This document shows, in pieces, positions 45,447 to 57,245 of a DNA stretch of 64,000 nucleotides. A program made the position numbers and the translations under genes. The notes below the pieces were generated by a model. That model was given only the letters and a program-made list of their open reading frames with translations, did not search any database and was not told the DNA's origin. The DNA comes from Pseudoneurospora amorphoporcata (taxonomy: Eukaryota; Ascomycota; Sordariomycetes; Sordariales; Sordariaceae). The first letter of the stretch is position 1. Every line of letters starts with the position of its first letter. The DNA lies in contig MU859069.1 of the NCBI GenBank assembly GCA_033297205.1, forward strand, positions 1-64,000, in the 5' to 3' direction.

Positions 45447-48400
45447 ACGAAGCGTCTTGCTTTATTTGGTCTGGGCGTGGCGTGGTGTTTAAGAGGGGAG
45501 TGGTTTGTTCATAGAGGTAGATGGCTGGCCGGGATGGGAAATGTTATATATAACGTAGAGAGAGATGAGCGAGGGTAGATGAGTAGATCTCTTTCAGTGT
45601 ACAAACGGTGTCTGATATACATATATGGAGTAAAGGGTTCATATATAGGTACTCAGCGTTGCTCATGTTAGAAGAAGGAATGAAAGATACCTTACATATA
45701 TGTGTACACGTATCATCGGTCTTGTTAGGCATTGAGCTCAGTGGTCTGGGCTGGGCGAGAGGGATGGGCATGAAATATCGGAATCACTTCCCAGAGACCA
45801 GGCAGTCAGTCAGTCACTCTCAAGTACCAATCTCGATTATTCTTCAAATCTACCTAGTTAGTCAAGTTGCCAAGTTTCATCCGCCCATTGTTTGCTGCTG
45901 CTGCTGGTGTAAAAACACCTACCTACCGTATGTTCAGGTAAAGAGAGAGTGATGATAATGCGATGTCAGACAACCACACAGATTCTGTGTGTGTGATAGA
46001 GACGTTGAAGAGTTACGTAAACAGGTACCCAATGAAGAAGTGTCGGATGTCAAGCAGGCATCCAGTAGTGTCGCGGACGGAAAGAGTCTTTCTTCAGTTC
46101 TACCAGACGAGATCCTCCCCGTTCACTGTAAGCAACGAGACGGAATACTTACCACCTGTACGGAACGCGCCAGAGGGACTGACTAGGTAAAGGAAATGAT
46201 TTCGTCAGATGTATCAGTACCTAACTGTGGAATATAATCCAGTCGAATAGAGGTATCTTCCGTGTCTGCAAGCAAATAGATGAAAGATTCACGGTTCCTA
46301 TGTGAATTAAATGTTGTCGCTTTTCTCAGACAAAAAGATTATCAAAGATGTCGTTGGACTACATACCTATCCTTCAGATACCTAGTTTCTTTTCGGGATG
46401 GGCATCTCGGTAGTTCTCGATTCTGGCTTGATGGGTTATTATTGACTTGGAGGCTGGTAATGAGGATATGATGCTCTTGCCGTCTCGAAATAGAGCCATG
46501 GATCAATCAGTTTCATCTGGCTTATCTGATGGTTTTTGGCCAAAATGGAACTTTCCTGGGGATTGTACTTTGACAAACTGAACTTTCATGGCGCGGTATG
46601 GTGCGGTAGATGTGTTGATGTGTAGCTGAAGTGAAGGAACCTCCTTGTACCACTCACTTTTTGCATAACCTTCATAGATGTGATCATCGTCATGAGCAAG
46701 GAAAGCACGCCTACCCGTTCAAGCAAGGAAGCAATCAAGCAAACCCGAACACCGACGAGATACTGCATGATAGTCTCGTCACCCGTCTGCACCTTCGTTT
46801 TCCTTCGACCCTGATCTTCATGGGGCATGGTATCCGGTCGGCCGTATACGCATGGTTGAAGCCTACTCTTGATCAAGGGCTACCTACCCTGAGGTATCAC
46901 CATCCGCGAGCACAAAGACCAAAGTCCGAACACCGACATACCTACGTTTCTTCAGTCCCCGAACAGCGACTGTGGGGGCATGGCTTGATTCTCTCCTCTT
47001 CCCAACAGTAGCGCAGGCGAGGAGCAGCTGGTTATCTTCTCTCGGAGCGATCGCGGTGTGGGCCGTGTGGGAGCTGCTGGAGCAGGGGAGCAAAGGTAAC
47101 CTCCACATAGTGTTCCGGCGTTCCCAGAGAAAGACAACAACCAAGCTTTTTTGGTGCCGGGAGATCAACCGAGGATGGCTTTTCGACATGTTGGCGGAGA
47201 GTTTGGTGGGCGTCTAACACAAGGCATCCTGTCCTTTGGAAAGCATGACAAGCTTGGCTTTCAAAGAAGCGAGTTATACAAGCCATGAAGAGAAAAGACC
47301 ATCATGACTTGCCTTTGACATTGTCTCGATATGGTCACGGAAAACCAATGTGAGGCGGTTCCGACAGGCTATCTCATTTCTTCTCAAAGACGCACAGTAA
47401 CCGGTACATAGCCGTTTCTTGATCTTTAGGAGCCATGGGGCGATACCAAAATTCCAGATGTCTCGCTAACAGTTCTGTAGCCATATCAAGTGAAGCACAA
47501 ATAGCACAGTATCACGCAAGTTAACAAATCAACTTGCCACAGAAAGGAACGTCAGGGGCGGAGGCGAGCGAAACAGGCATGACAGGCCAGCTGACGCGGT
47601 GCCTTTACCCCGCTCCAGATCGTATACCAAACAGGGGCCGGGGGGGTGGTGGATGCCGAACCAACACCGAACAACACCTTCAACAGACCGCACACAACAC
47701 AGAACCCGAAAGAAGCCGCAAGCAATCTCGTACCATTCAAATTTCGGCAGAGCGGCCGCGCAAGCCGTGCCCGGTGCTTCCCTCGCAAGGAGAGCATCTT
47801 TGTCAGCCTTCAACAATTCTCAATCTCGGGATCTACATACTGCAATGGAGTCCCGCGTGGTTGTGACCGACGCATACAACTACGTGTTAGCAGACGGGAA
47901 GTGCCAATGCCTGAATAGCACAATGGAGGCAATGAAACGGTGAAGGTGATCAACGAGACCGGTGACTAGCAAGCTTTTTGTTTTGGTGATGGCAGATTTA
48001 CAGGTATGCATCTTTAGAAAGGGACGGGTTTGGGACACCAAACACATGAACGGGAAGGGAAGCTGAAGAGAGCTTCGCAGTACCTATCTGGCGTAAAGCC
48101 AAGATCGGATAGATATTGGGAAACACTATCTTATGTACAGCAAAAGCAGTACAAAGGTATTTGCTCAGCTGTCTCAGAGACTCCGGCTAAACACACGCCA
48201 GGCATTGTTCTATGTTGCCTGAACTAGACCAAGATTGGCGAATAAGCAGCAGATGAAGCCATGGTTGCGTTCCCTCGAGATGATGATTCCGAAATATTTC
48301 CCGCGCCATCTCAACGTCGGTATCCCATGAACCATCCCGATGTGGCATTCTCCACGGTGTGACATAACGGCAACGACGGGACACGATTGGACGGAACTTG

Positions 48401-48937
48401 ATGTAGACGATCGAATTGACCCTGGGAGGAACATACCGTACCCCGCTGTCTCTGTTGTTCGCCCTTCGCCCTTTGGCTCGAGAACTAAGCTAGCCAATGA
48501 TGCCGGATGGGACGCTGTCGAACTTGCCAGGCTAGCTGTACCTTGATTGAAGGAGCTCGTCATGAAGGGAGGAAAGAAAGAGCGAGAGGAAAAGGAGGGG
48601 CTCGAGCGAATGAGAGAGGATCAGTTCCCTTGGTCGTTTTGGAGATATAAATCATGGGCATCTCCCGATCTCATGGCAATCCAAGTTCGTCTTGTCTCCA
48701 GTCAACTACATCACCACTCTTCACTCAACCAGGCTTTGATCTGCCGTATGTTACCTGGCCTCTTGCATTAACCATTTCCTCGTTAGCAAGGAAAAGCAAA
48801 GACATGCTGATCATCAACAGTTCTCTATCCCGTTCCGATATATAAAGACGTTTGTTTCTTGTCGTCTTTTGTCCATATCGTCTTCTCTCGACGATAACTT
48901 TGCACCTTTATATCCCACAAACAAAACAACCGGCAAT
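45447..48937. other. 3.5-kb gene-poor region upstream of fdh
   Basis: The longest gap in the window outside the RIP block. Composition is ordinary, not RIP-like. Many short ORFs on both strands, none with recognisable family similarity; one (47599-47943, plus) contains a presequence-like stretch ARRASLSAFNN...RDLHTA but nothing convincing after it. No tRNA B box was noticed. May contain the fdh control region or a noncoding RNA. Confidence 0.5.
48838..48847 (+). promoter_or_regulatory. TATA-like element before fdh
   Basis: ATATATAAAG lies about 90 nt upstream of the fdh start codon, a suitable place for a TATA box of a highly expressed gene. No experimental support. Confidence 0.45.
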
Positions 48938-50609
48938 ATGGTACTTTTAGCCCGCTCCATTACTTCTACCTCATCCTCTTCAAGCACATTGCTTTCTCGC
49001 TCTCTTTTGGCTTCATGTACGCTTGCTAACAAGACAAAAACGTGAAAAGGTCAAAGTTCTAGCTGTTCTCTACGACGGCGGCAAGCACGGCGAGGAGGTA
49101 AGATGTGCATTTCCCATTCCCACTTCCCACTTACTCCACTCTGTCCTGGAGTGGCCACCCTACCTATTCAGTTTCCTTGGCATATGAGACGAACTGAGCT
49201 GTCCATGACTCCTCAACTGTGCAAGAGCAGGAACGCAACAGCAATTGCGGGGTAGGCATGTATCACTGCATCAGGTCCTACCGGTAAAATGGCCCGTTTG
49301 CATGTTGAATGCATGAGGTTACGGAGCGGGTTCGGGATCCATTCGGCGATGTGGGGCCCTACCACGACCTGTCTAAATAGCTTCCGGCTTGGCTTCTTTG
49401 TCATCTTCCAACATCATCATCATGGACCATGGGAAGTGACAATGGGCTAACAATACTCAACTCATCAGGTGCCCGAGCTTCTCGGAACCATCCAGAACGA
49501 GCTTGGTCTCCGCAAGTGGTTGGAGGATCAGGGCCACACCCTCGTAACCACGTGCGACAAGGACGGCGAGAACTCGACCTTTGACAGGGAGCTTGAGGAT
49601 GCTGAGATCATCATCACCACTCCGTGAGTTCTTCTTTTCTTTTACGTCCATATTTTCTGCTACTCAATACTAAACCTCAACCCACAGCTTCCACCCCGGC
49701 TACCTCACTGCTGAGCGTCTCGCTCGTGCCAAGAAGCTCAAGCTTGCCGTCACGGCCGGTATCGGTTCCGATCACGTCGACCTCGATGCCGCCAACAAGA
49801 CCAACGGCGGCATCACGGTCGCCGAGGTCACCGGCTCCAACGTCGTCTCCGTCGCCGAGCACGTCATCATGACCATCCTCATCCTCGTCCGCAACTTCGT
49901 CCCCGCCCACGAGCAGATCCAGGAGGGCCGCTGGGACGTCGCCGAGGCCGCCAAGAACGAGTACGATCTCGAGGGCAAGGTCGTCGGCACCGTCGCCGTC
50001 GGCCGCATCGGCGAGCGTGTTCTCCGCCGCCTAAAGGCCTTCGACTGCAAGGAGCTCCTCTACTACGACTACCAGCCCTTGTCGCCTGAGAAGGAGGCCG
50101 AGATCGGCTGCCGCCGCGTGCACGACCTCGAGGAGATGCTCGCCCAGTGCGACGTCGTCACCATCAACTGCCCGCTGCACGAGAAGACCCGCGGCCTCTT
50201 CAACAAGGAGCTCATCTCCAAGATGAAGAAGGGCTCGTGGCTCGTCAACACGGCCCGCGGCGCCATCGTCGTCAAGGAGGACGTCGCTGAGGCCCTCAAG
50301 TCCGGCCACCTCCGCGGTTATGGCGGTGACGTCTGGTTCCCCCAGCCCGCCCCCGAGGATCACCCCCTCCGCTACGCCAAGAACCCCTTTGGCGGCGGCA
50401 ACGCCATGGTCCCCCACATGTCCGGCACTTCGCTCGACGCCCAGAAGCGCTACGCTGCCGGCACCAAGGCCATCATCGAGAGCTACCTCTCCGGCAAGCA
50501 CGACTACAGGCCTGAGGACCTTATCGTCCACGGTGGTGATTATGCCACCAAGGCTTATGGTGAGCGCGAGCGCGCCAAGAAGGAGGCGGAGGCTAAGGCT
50601 TCCTCTTAA
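48938..50609 (+). CDS. fdh: NAD-dependent formate dehydrogenase
   Basis: Oxidises formate to CO2 with NAD+, in the cytosol. Four exons (48938-48940, 49050-49097, 49469-49623, 49688-50609) give 375 residues, the length of the known N. crassa enzyme. Exon 1 is only the ATG, followed by GTACTT; the product starts MVKVLAVLYDGGKH. Motifs: FHPGYLTAERLA, TVAEVTGSNVVSVAEHV, the nucleotide-binding TVAVGRIG (AxGxxG as in several FDHs rather than GxGxxG), NCPLHEKTRGLF, VNTARGAIV, and the catalytic His region MVPHMSGTSLDAQ with PQPAPEDHPLRY. Codon use is strongly biased to C/G third bases, as in highly expressed fungal genes. The second intron is long (371 nt). Confidence 0.97.
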
Positions 50610-51932
50610 AGGACTGGTTCTCTTGTATGATTAAATAGCGATTTTTGTTTTCTTCTTTCGGTTTGGATGGGTTTCGGATATCTACTCTTCATGAAGCGAC
50701 GTCTTTTTGGTATGAAGCACAAAGATGGCGGAAATATAAATGATCATGACCTAACACAGACGTTGCTCCGTGCTGAAAGATACGTAGTGATGTGTGGGTC
50801 ATATAACCTGGCAATGGTGACCTGCCTGGTCTGGTGCCTTTGATGTCGCTGTCTTGAGACCAGATCTTACTACCTTACTACCTAACTGCTGCTCAATCAT
50901 CCCCAAGACCAGATCTCGTAAGAAAAATATTCGACGCAATTTTGTCACTAGTGGTATATCCCACGGAGAATATCCCTTGAAGGGCACCTCGTCCACCTTT
51001 GGATGATGCTTCGCCGAACTTGGTCGTCGTGCGCACCAACCAGCCTTGTCGTCACAAACAAGACATACTCGCCCAAAAATAAAACGAGCAGTTTGAAAAC
51101 CCCCCAAAAAAAACCAAAAAGGTATTATTTATTTTTTTAATTTTTTTTAATATATGGCAGGACACATCTACATAATTCCCAAATCAACTCGGATCACAAC
51201 AAAAATACCAGAAAAGCTCAGTCGCCCAGTGAGACATGGTTGGACCGAACCATCATGCTCCATCCAGCTGCAGACCTACGAGGACTGTACCACGGGATAG
51301 CAATACACCTAATAATGTTTTTATTACACGGAACCGCTCGACCATTTGGCCAATTGGTAGCCGTGCTGGTATTGAGGGCTAGGCAAGGGACTTATATGGT
51401 GCATTGGCCGGCAGGATGGGGTGGGATGAAAGGGCCCGGGCTCGAGCTCTCGTGAGTGGGAGTTGCGTGTCGGGAGGTACGGTGTCCAGTGGGTGATGAA
51501 GATGCCTACCGATGGATATGAGAGATATATAGCGAAGAGAACAAGTGTCCCGACTACGATAGAAATAATATATAGTAACAGCGGAGTGATATATCTCCTT
51601 GAACCTAGGTACGTTAATTTCTTCCGATCATACAGGCAAACAAGCTCTAGTCCACGACGCAGATTTCTCGCCATCCCTTATTTCCACCGTTCGCTAGTTT
51701 GCTTGCGTCAGTAGTCTAAAATCCTAGTCCTCAGTTTCTTCTTATCTAGTTCTTGCAAGGGTCTTTTACTCCTCTATATCTTACAGAAAATGATGGTTGG
51801 CAACTAACATTCCCCGGGCTCTCCCTTTTCTCTTCCTCCCCATTTCCTACTTACCTTTGCCCTCCTCGTCTCCCATCCGCGATTCCATTCTCATCGTTCC
51901 AACTACCTACCACCAACCCAACACTAGGTAGT
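50610..51932. other. convergent intergenic region fdh / Cyc2-like
   Basis: About 1.3 kb between convergent genes. An AT-rich A/T tract lies at 51107-51155. No gene seen. Confidence 0.5.
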
Positions 51933-53594
51933 TCACAATTTCAAAACCATCCACTCCTCCCTGCTCATTTTCCCATTTCTCATCAGCTCACCGGCCACCC
52001 CTCCCACATGTCCCTGCCTCTCCAGGCCCTCAGACCAAGCCTTGGGACCAGCGAACCGGGCAATGAAGCCGTCCGGTCCGGAGACCATGAGGAGGTTTTT
52101 GCCGGTAGAAGCATGAGAAGCGCACCTGCATTTGGCGTCGTGATCCTGTCTGTCGCTAATATGGATAAGGGCTGAAGGGGAATGGAGGGGACAGGATGGG
52201 TTTGTTGTTGTCGTGCTCTTGCTGATGGCTGTGGAAGCAGAAAACTTGGGGGTGGTAGACGCAACCGCGTCAAGAATACCCTTGGCTTCAACAAACTTCT
52301 TCTCCGTGTCAACCGTGCAAGCGTAGTTGAACTGCTCGGGGTGATGGGCTTTGATGTCCTGGAGGTAGGGCATAATACCTCCAGCAGAAGAAGATGAAGA
52401 AGCAGGAGAAGGAGGTAAATACCCCCTCCTCCTCAACGCCTCCAAGCCCTCGCAATCAGGACAATCCTCCCTGAACCTGTTCGCCCACACAATCGTCATC
52501 TTGGGTGGTTGTGTCGGCATATCCTCCACCACCTGCTTCCACTCCTTCTCCTCCTTTGCTGTGCCCTTTTCATACACAGGACCATATAACCGCCTAGCAA
52601 CCTGCAACGCCGGCGCAATACCGGTGCCTCCAGCTAGAAAGACCACCTGTCCCTGCTGTCCGTGCTGTCCACCCTCACCCCCATCATCACGATCAACAGT
52701 TCGCAAACCACCAAGTCTCTTCGCAACATCAAACCCCAAATGCGGGCCCCTCAACTCCACCTTATCCCCGACATTCAGCCTACTCAAATAACTGCTCACC
52801 TCGCCACCATCCATCTTCCGAATCAAAAACCTCAGTCTCCCCCTCTCCATCTCCTCCTTCTCTTCCCCAACAGGCGGTGGCAAAGGCGTATAATCCCTCG
52901 CAACCTGCAACTGCGGCTGTTTGATCTCCACGCACCACAATCCATGCCTCCAAGCCCTTTGGAGCACCAGCTCAGCATTCCTTTGTCTAGCGGCCTTCAC
53001 CGCGTCCACCGCGGCAGCCGCCGGGTTAAACTTTTTTTTCTCCCGGTGCCCGCTCTCGCTGTTATTGTTGTTGTTATTGTTCTTCAAGAGCTGGGAAACG
53101 GGATCAAAGGGTTCCACAGCCAAAATAAACGCTGTACTCGACACCTGCTCGCGCGAGACGATGGTGTAGGGAATGAAGGAGGTGGGGTTGAGCAGCGTGG
53201 GCGGAGAGAAAAGGCCAAGGAGGACGGGGAAGTCGCTCCAGGACAGGTCGTTGGGCGCGAGGAGTTCCTCGTTGATGACCCATACGAAGGCGGCGAGGGT
53301 GATGAGGGAGACCTTGGTGAAGTGTTTGAGGAAGAATTTTTCTAATGATGATAATGACCATCCGTCGGAGTTTTGGTCTTCTTGTTGTCGTTGTTGTTGT
53401 TTTGGAGGACCCATCCCGCCGGGGTACAGCGAGTATGGCCTGGTGATGATCCGGAGAGGGGTGGTGGAGATGTTGCCGTATGATGATGGGTTAATATGAG
53501 AGACGCTGTATGTCCCTGATCTGGCCGTTCGGAGGCATGCTGGGCTGGTTGGCGGCAGACGCCGTGTTAACGGACGGAGTAGTCGGCTACTCAT
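51933..53594 (-). CDS. mitochondrial FAD-binding oxidoreductase, Cyc2/cytochrome-b5-reductase-like
   Basis: Single exon of 553 residues. The N-terminus is a mitochondrial-type presequence (Arg-rich, MSSRLLRPLTRRLPP), followed by one predicted membrane segment (VSLITLAAFVWVINEELL). The rest is a ferredoxin-reductase fold: FIPYTIVSREQVSS, the FAD motif RDYTPLPP, VGDKVELRGPHLGFD and the NAD-binding FLAGGTGIAPALQVARRL. Low-complexity Asn/Gln/Glu inserts interrupt it. This architecture, an inner-membrane anchored FAD reductase, fits yeast Cyc2, which takes part in cytochrome c/c1 maturation, but a mitochondrial cytochrome b5 reductase is possible. The C-terminal Cys pattern (PSCPLHSPSA, CRCASH) near the end is unusual. 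Confidence 0.78.
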   Translation of the reverse strand: MSSRLLRPLTRRLPPTSPACLRTARSGTYSVSHINPSSYGNISTTPLRIITRPYSLYPGGMGPPKQQQRQQEDQNSDGWSLSSLEKFFLKHFTKVSLITLAAFVWVINEELLAPNDLSWSDFPVLLGLFSPPTLLNPTSFIPYTIVSREQVSSTAFILAVEPFDPVSQLLKNNNNNNNSESGHREKKKFNPAAAAVDAVKAARQRNAELVLQRAWRHGLWCVEIKQPQLQVARDYTPLPPPVGEEKEEMERGRLRFLIRKMDGGEVSSYLSRLNVGDKVELRGPHLGFDVAKRLGGLRTVDRDDGGEGGQHGQQGQVVFLAGGTGIAPALQVARRLYGPVYEKGTAKEEKEWKQVVEDMPTQPPKMTIVWANRFREDCPDCEGLEALRRRGYLPPSPASSSSSAGGIMPYLQDIKAHHPEQFNYACTVDTEKKFVEAKGILDAVASTTPKFSASTAISKSTTTTNPSCPLHSPSALIHISDRQDHDAKCRCASHASTGKNLLMVSGPDGFIARFAGPKAWSEGLERQGHVGGVAGELMRNGKMSREEWMVLKL

Positions 53595-54170
53595 TTTTGT
53601 CGTTGCTCTGTTATTCGGCTCGAAAACGGCAGGAAGACGGTGGCGAAAATCTCACTCTCTTTCAGCGAGAGCGGAAGGTTGAACTGAAAGCATATATGCA
53701 AAGACAGAACCGAAAAAGGAAAGAAAACGGGCGGGAGGACGAGAGAGTGGACACGGCCTGAGTCGGGAATATATACAATGGACCGACTGTTGTGGTTGAG
53801 TGGAAAATGAGAAGTTGAGGTTTAAGTCAAGGATTGGTGTTGCTTTCAGGGTTAGGGTTTATGCGCATTCAATCTTGATCGACCGGTGCTCGGATCGGAT
53901 CAAGCCTCATGATACCTTACGGAGTATTTGACAGCCCGGTATATACCAATACAAGGAGCACTAGAAACTCAATCATGCTGGAGGATTTTCAGTTGTATTT
54001 GTTTGCGGTACTGAGTACCGGGTATCTAGACATTTTATTCATCCTTTTGATCATCAAGTTATTCTGTGAGAAAGTTACCTTGCCAGGTGACAAGGCTTCT
54101 TGTTCATAAACAACCTTCCATCACTATCCAAGAGGCAGTGTCGGCTAACCAAACCATCACCAAATCCTCA
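53595..54170. other. intergenic: Cyc2-like promoter and permease 3' region
   Basis: About 0.58 kb. Contains the leader of the Cyc2-like gene and the 3' flank of the permease gene. No gene seen. Confidence 0.5.
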
Positions 54171-56090
54171 TTACCTCCTCTTCCAAAACTTCCACCATGG
54201 CTTTCCTTCCCTCACCTCCCTCATCCCTCCCACCTCTCTCTTAACGGCGCTCCGTCTGTTCACATAGCTCCTCCAGTAATATACCGGCACACCCACCACC
54301 ACAAAAGCCACAACCAACAAAGTCTGCAGTGGTTGAGCAAAGACGGCCCTGCTCAGCAGGAACAGACTCACACAGCAGAAAATAATAGGCGTGGTGATCC
54401 ACGTCTTGTACGGCCTCTCGAGATTAGGTTCCTTAACTCGGAGCACGATCAGGCCCAGCACTGTCACAAAATAGAACGTATAGCCAGCGACACCGTAGAA
54501 GGTGACAAGCGTGCCAAACTCGCCCACGCACACGTAAGCAGCCGTGAGAGCGCAGTTAAGCATGAGCGCGGGGATGGGCGTGTAGAAGAGACCGGTGTCC
54601 TCATCGGCGACGATGCGCATGAGCTTCTTGGTGAACCAAGAGCGAGTGCGCGTGGTGCTTAAGGATTCATGTTGACCACCGGCGGTGCCGCTGCCGATGC
54701 GCCCGAAGAGCTCGGGAATATAGCCTTCCTTGCCGGCGACATAGACAAGACGGCTGCTGGTAAAAGTGGAGGCGTTGAGAGCGCCGAAGCAGGAGGCGCT
54801 GACGATAAGAGCGAGGATTAGCGCGCCAACGGGGCCGAAGACCTTGGAACCGAAAATGACGGCTACGGTGTTGGTCGAGTTGATAGTGTCCAGGGGAAGG
54901 ACGAAGAAGTAAGCCACATTGGCCAGGATGTAGCTCAGAATGACGAGGGGCATGGCCGTGTGAATGACCCGTGGGAGGTCCCGGCCGGGGTTGCGGAATT
55001 CGCCAACCACATAATTGGTCTGGTGCTTGGTTAGCGAGAAGTCAACAAAAGGGGCAGAGTAAACTCTTACGTTATCCCATCCATCAAATGCCCAAAGACC
55101 GGCATACAAGGCCACCGCGAAAGCCGACGCATCCATCTTGGTCCCCTCGAACCAGTCATGCTTCTTCCAGTCGAGATTGGCCGCCCCGGAAAATGAGAAT
55201 CCAGTCGCCGCAACAACAATGCCGATAATGGTAACGCCAAGCAATGCAACAAATTTGAGAAACATGAGCATATCGTTCATCCTTGTGCCGAGCTTGGTCG
55301 AGACCGAGTTCAGAAAGGTAACCAGAAAGAGTCCGACCAGCGCGACCGACTTGCTGATCCAGGGGTTGATGGTCTCGGCTTCAGCGCCAATGAAGGTCCT
55401 CACCAAGTACTCGCCCATGATGATGGAGATGATGGCAGCACTTCCAGGCTTCAGGACTAGAACCGCAACCCATGTGAACAGGAAGCCGGCCAATTCTCCA
55501 AAGATCTTGGAGAGGTATACCTGCGGGCCTCCGTTCAATGGAATTGCACCTCCCAGCTCTGCGTAACTTGCGGCGCCCGTCCAAGCCAAGATTCCTGCCA
55601 CACACCACACAATGATGGCTGCTCCAGGCGACCCTGCGTTGGCGTTGACCTGACTAGGCGAAGAAAAGATGCCGGATCCGATAATCAAGCCAACAATCAA
55701 GGACAGACCGTTGAGGTAGGTCAACGTCTTGTGCTTCTCCAACGAGCCTCCCCCCAAGCCGCCATTGCCATGACCCCTCGTTGCCGTGGGTGCACCCAGC
55801 GGGGCATATCCGCCTCCGGTTGTCGACGATAGAGGAAAGAGGTTGGCGGCGAAGCTGAATGTAGAGTTCACAGACATGGACCGTTCTGGGCGCACACGGT
55901 GGCCCGAGGCAGCGTAGTTGCCATTGTCCAGAGGGTCCTCCCGCTCGAGGGAGAGCTTTCGCGACGAAGATATGCTCGGACGGGAACTGGTGTCGTCGCC
56001 GGTGTCGGGCCCGCGGTCTGAGCTGGCTAGGGATGCGAGTTCTAGCGAGTCGCGCCCGGGTTCCAGGTTGTGAGAGTACAGTGGTGGCAT
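54171..56090 (-). CDS. L-type (LAT) amino-acid permease, Mup1-like
   Basis: Plasma-membrane amino-acid transporter of the APC superfamily. Two exons (56090-55071, 55019-54171) give 622 residues. A Ser/Arg-rich cytosolic N-terminus of about 115 residues is followed by about 12 membrane segments. Signatures: LIVGLIIGSGIFSSPSQV near the first helix, GPQVYLSKIFGELAG, and WAFDGWDN joined to TNYVVGEFRNPGRDLP. This places it in the fungal LAT group with yeast methionine permeases Mup1/Mup3; methionine as substrate is inference. The 51-nt intron (55070-55020) has GTAAGA, a CTAAC branch and CAG, but is a multiple of three without stops, so reading through adds 17 residues. Removing it restores the conserved GWDN-NYV junction. 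Confidence 0.9.
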   Translation of the reverse strand: MPPLYSHNLEPGRDSLELASLASSDRGPDTGDDTSSRPSISSSRKLSLEREDPLDNGNYAASGHRVRPERSMSVNSTFSFAANLFPLSSTTGGGYAPLGAPTATRGHGNGGLGGGSLEKHKTLTYLNGLSLIVGLIIGSGIFSSPSQVNANAGSPGAAIIVWCVAGILAWTGAASYAELGGAIPLNGGPQVYLSKIFGELAGFLFTWVAVLVLKPGSAAIISIIMGEYLVRTFIGAEAETINPWISKSVALVGLFLVTFLNSVSTKLGTRMNDMLMFLKFVALLGVTIIGIVVAATGFSFSGAANLDWKKHDWFEGTKMDASAFAVALYAGLWAFDGWDNVRVYSAPFVDFSLTKHQTNYVVGEFRNPGRDLPRVIHTAMPLVILSYILANVAYFFVLPLDTINSTNTVAVIFGSKVFGPVGALILALIVSASCFGALNASTFTSSRLVYVAGKEGYIPELFGRIGSGTAGGQHESLSTTRTRSWFTKKLMRIVADEDTGLFYTPIPALMLNCALTAAYVCVGEFGTLVTFYGVAGYTFYFVTVLGLIVLRVKEPNLERPYKTWITTPIIFCCVSLFLLSRAVFAQPLQTLLVVAFVVVGVPVYYWRSYVNRRSAVKREVGGMREVREGKPWWKFWKRR

Positions 56091-57127
56091 GTCTCGGGTG
56101 CTACCTCTTGGGGGCGCTCGGTCGGTCGAACTTGATCCTTTCTGTATTCCGGAGTGTTTATATTGGCAACGGGATCATAGCCGTATAAGTCTTGTTTGGT
56201 CTCCTCGGTATGCGACTCGGGTGTCGAGCGGGGAATTATTCAAAGTATCGACTGGCGCAATTCTCGGTCAAGGTGGTTGGTATGTATTAAGTGGTGTAAT
56301 AGTGGTACTCGGTGGAGGGTATCTCTTTTCGTTATAATCGTAGCTAGTGGTTAACACAGTTTGGGCAATGTACAATGGTGAGGCTTGAATAGCCAGCAAA
56401 TAGAAGACAGAGAAGAAAGGAAGAAGCTGATTAGGAAAAGAGTCTAGATGTGGGAAGGCCGAATCTGGGGAAAAGGAGGCTTGTCAGGGACGCCCTCTTT
56501 TTCTTTGAACAGTGACAGTGACAGCAACAAGTTGCCCTGGTGGATGGAAACAGGGCCCAAAGTACGGGGGCGGGCCAGTTCCCCGGCAGGCAAGGGAGGC
56601 GCGGCCAAATGCGGGCCAATTGCGGGCCACAAGAAGCACGTTCAAGGGGCACGCTCCACGCCAAAACCGTGACCTCCAGTTTGCCTGGTTTGTGCACTCC
56701 ACCGTGCCCCATTCTTCATCATGCAAAGTACCAGAGACTTGAAGATGGAAGTCTGAAACATGGAATTGAGTTGTTATGCTTAATTTGTTAGAGTTTGAAA
56801 GCCTTCTTACTACTCTTGACTCTATTCTAAGCAAAGATTTGACAAGTATGACGACCAGTACTGGAAGTCTGCGAGTCTGGAGAGCTATGCTGCAGCTTCA
56901 CCTTTTGTACCTTGGACTTCAAATACCCTGCGGATCGATGAAGCCAAGAAAGACAAATGTTGAATTAATACAACAGCTTTGAAATCGAGAATATTGCTCT
57001 ATCGCAGCAGCATATCTACTTTAATTGTTTGTTGACTGGGGAGCAACTGACTAGTATGTAAACAGAATGACTGAGGACGCAGCTGCCCATTGAGTCCGGA
57101 TGCAGTCAGATCGGATGAACATGCATT

Positions 57128-57163
<36 letters not shown>

Positions 57164-57245
57164 CATCGGCTTGTCTCCTCCTCCAACCCAACTTCCCCGC
57201 CGGTTGACCAGGCAATGTGATATTTAGCCAAACAAACACAACGCG
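56091..57245. promoter_or_regulatory. divergent promoter region permease / leu-5
   Basis: About 1.15 kb between divergent genes. Holds a 28-nt uninterrupted A tract at 57132-57159, 87 nt before the leu-5 start. A GC-rich patch lies near 56560-56660. No gene seen. Confidence 0.55.
57132..57159 (+). repeat. poly(dA) tract, A28
   Basis: Twenty-eight consecutive A residues in the leu-5 leader/promoter. Such tracts exclude nucleosomes and are known promoter elements in fungi; its length may vary between isolates. Confidence 0.9.

Noticed and set aside
53852..53857. TTAGGG, the Neurospora telomere repeat unit
   Set aside because: Only one copy with no tandem repetition, so no interstitial telomere tract.
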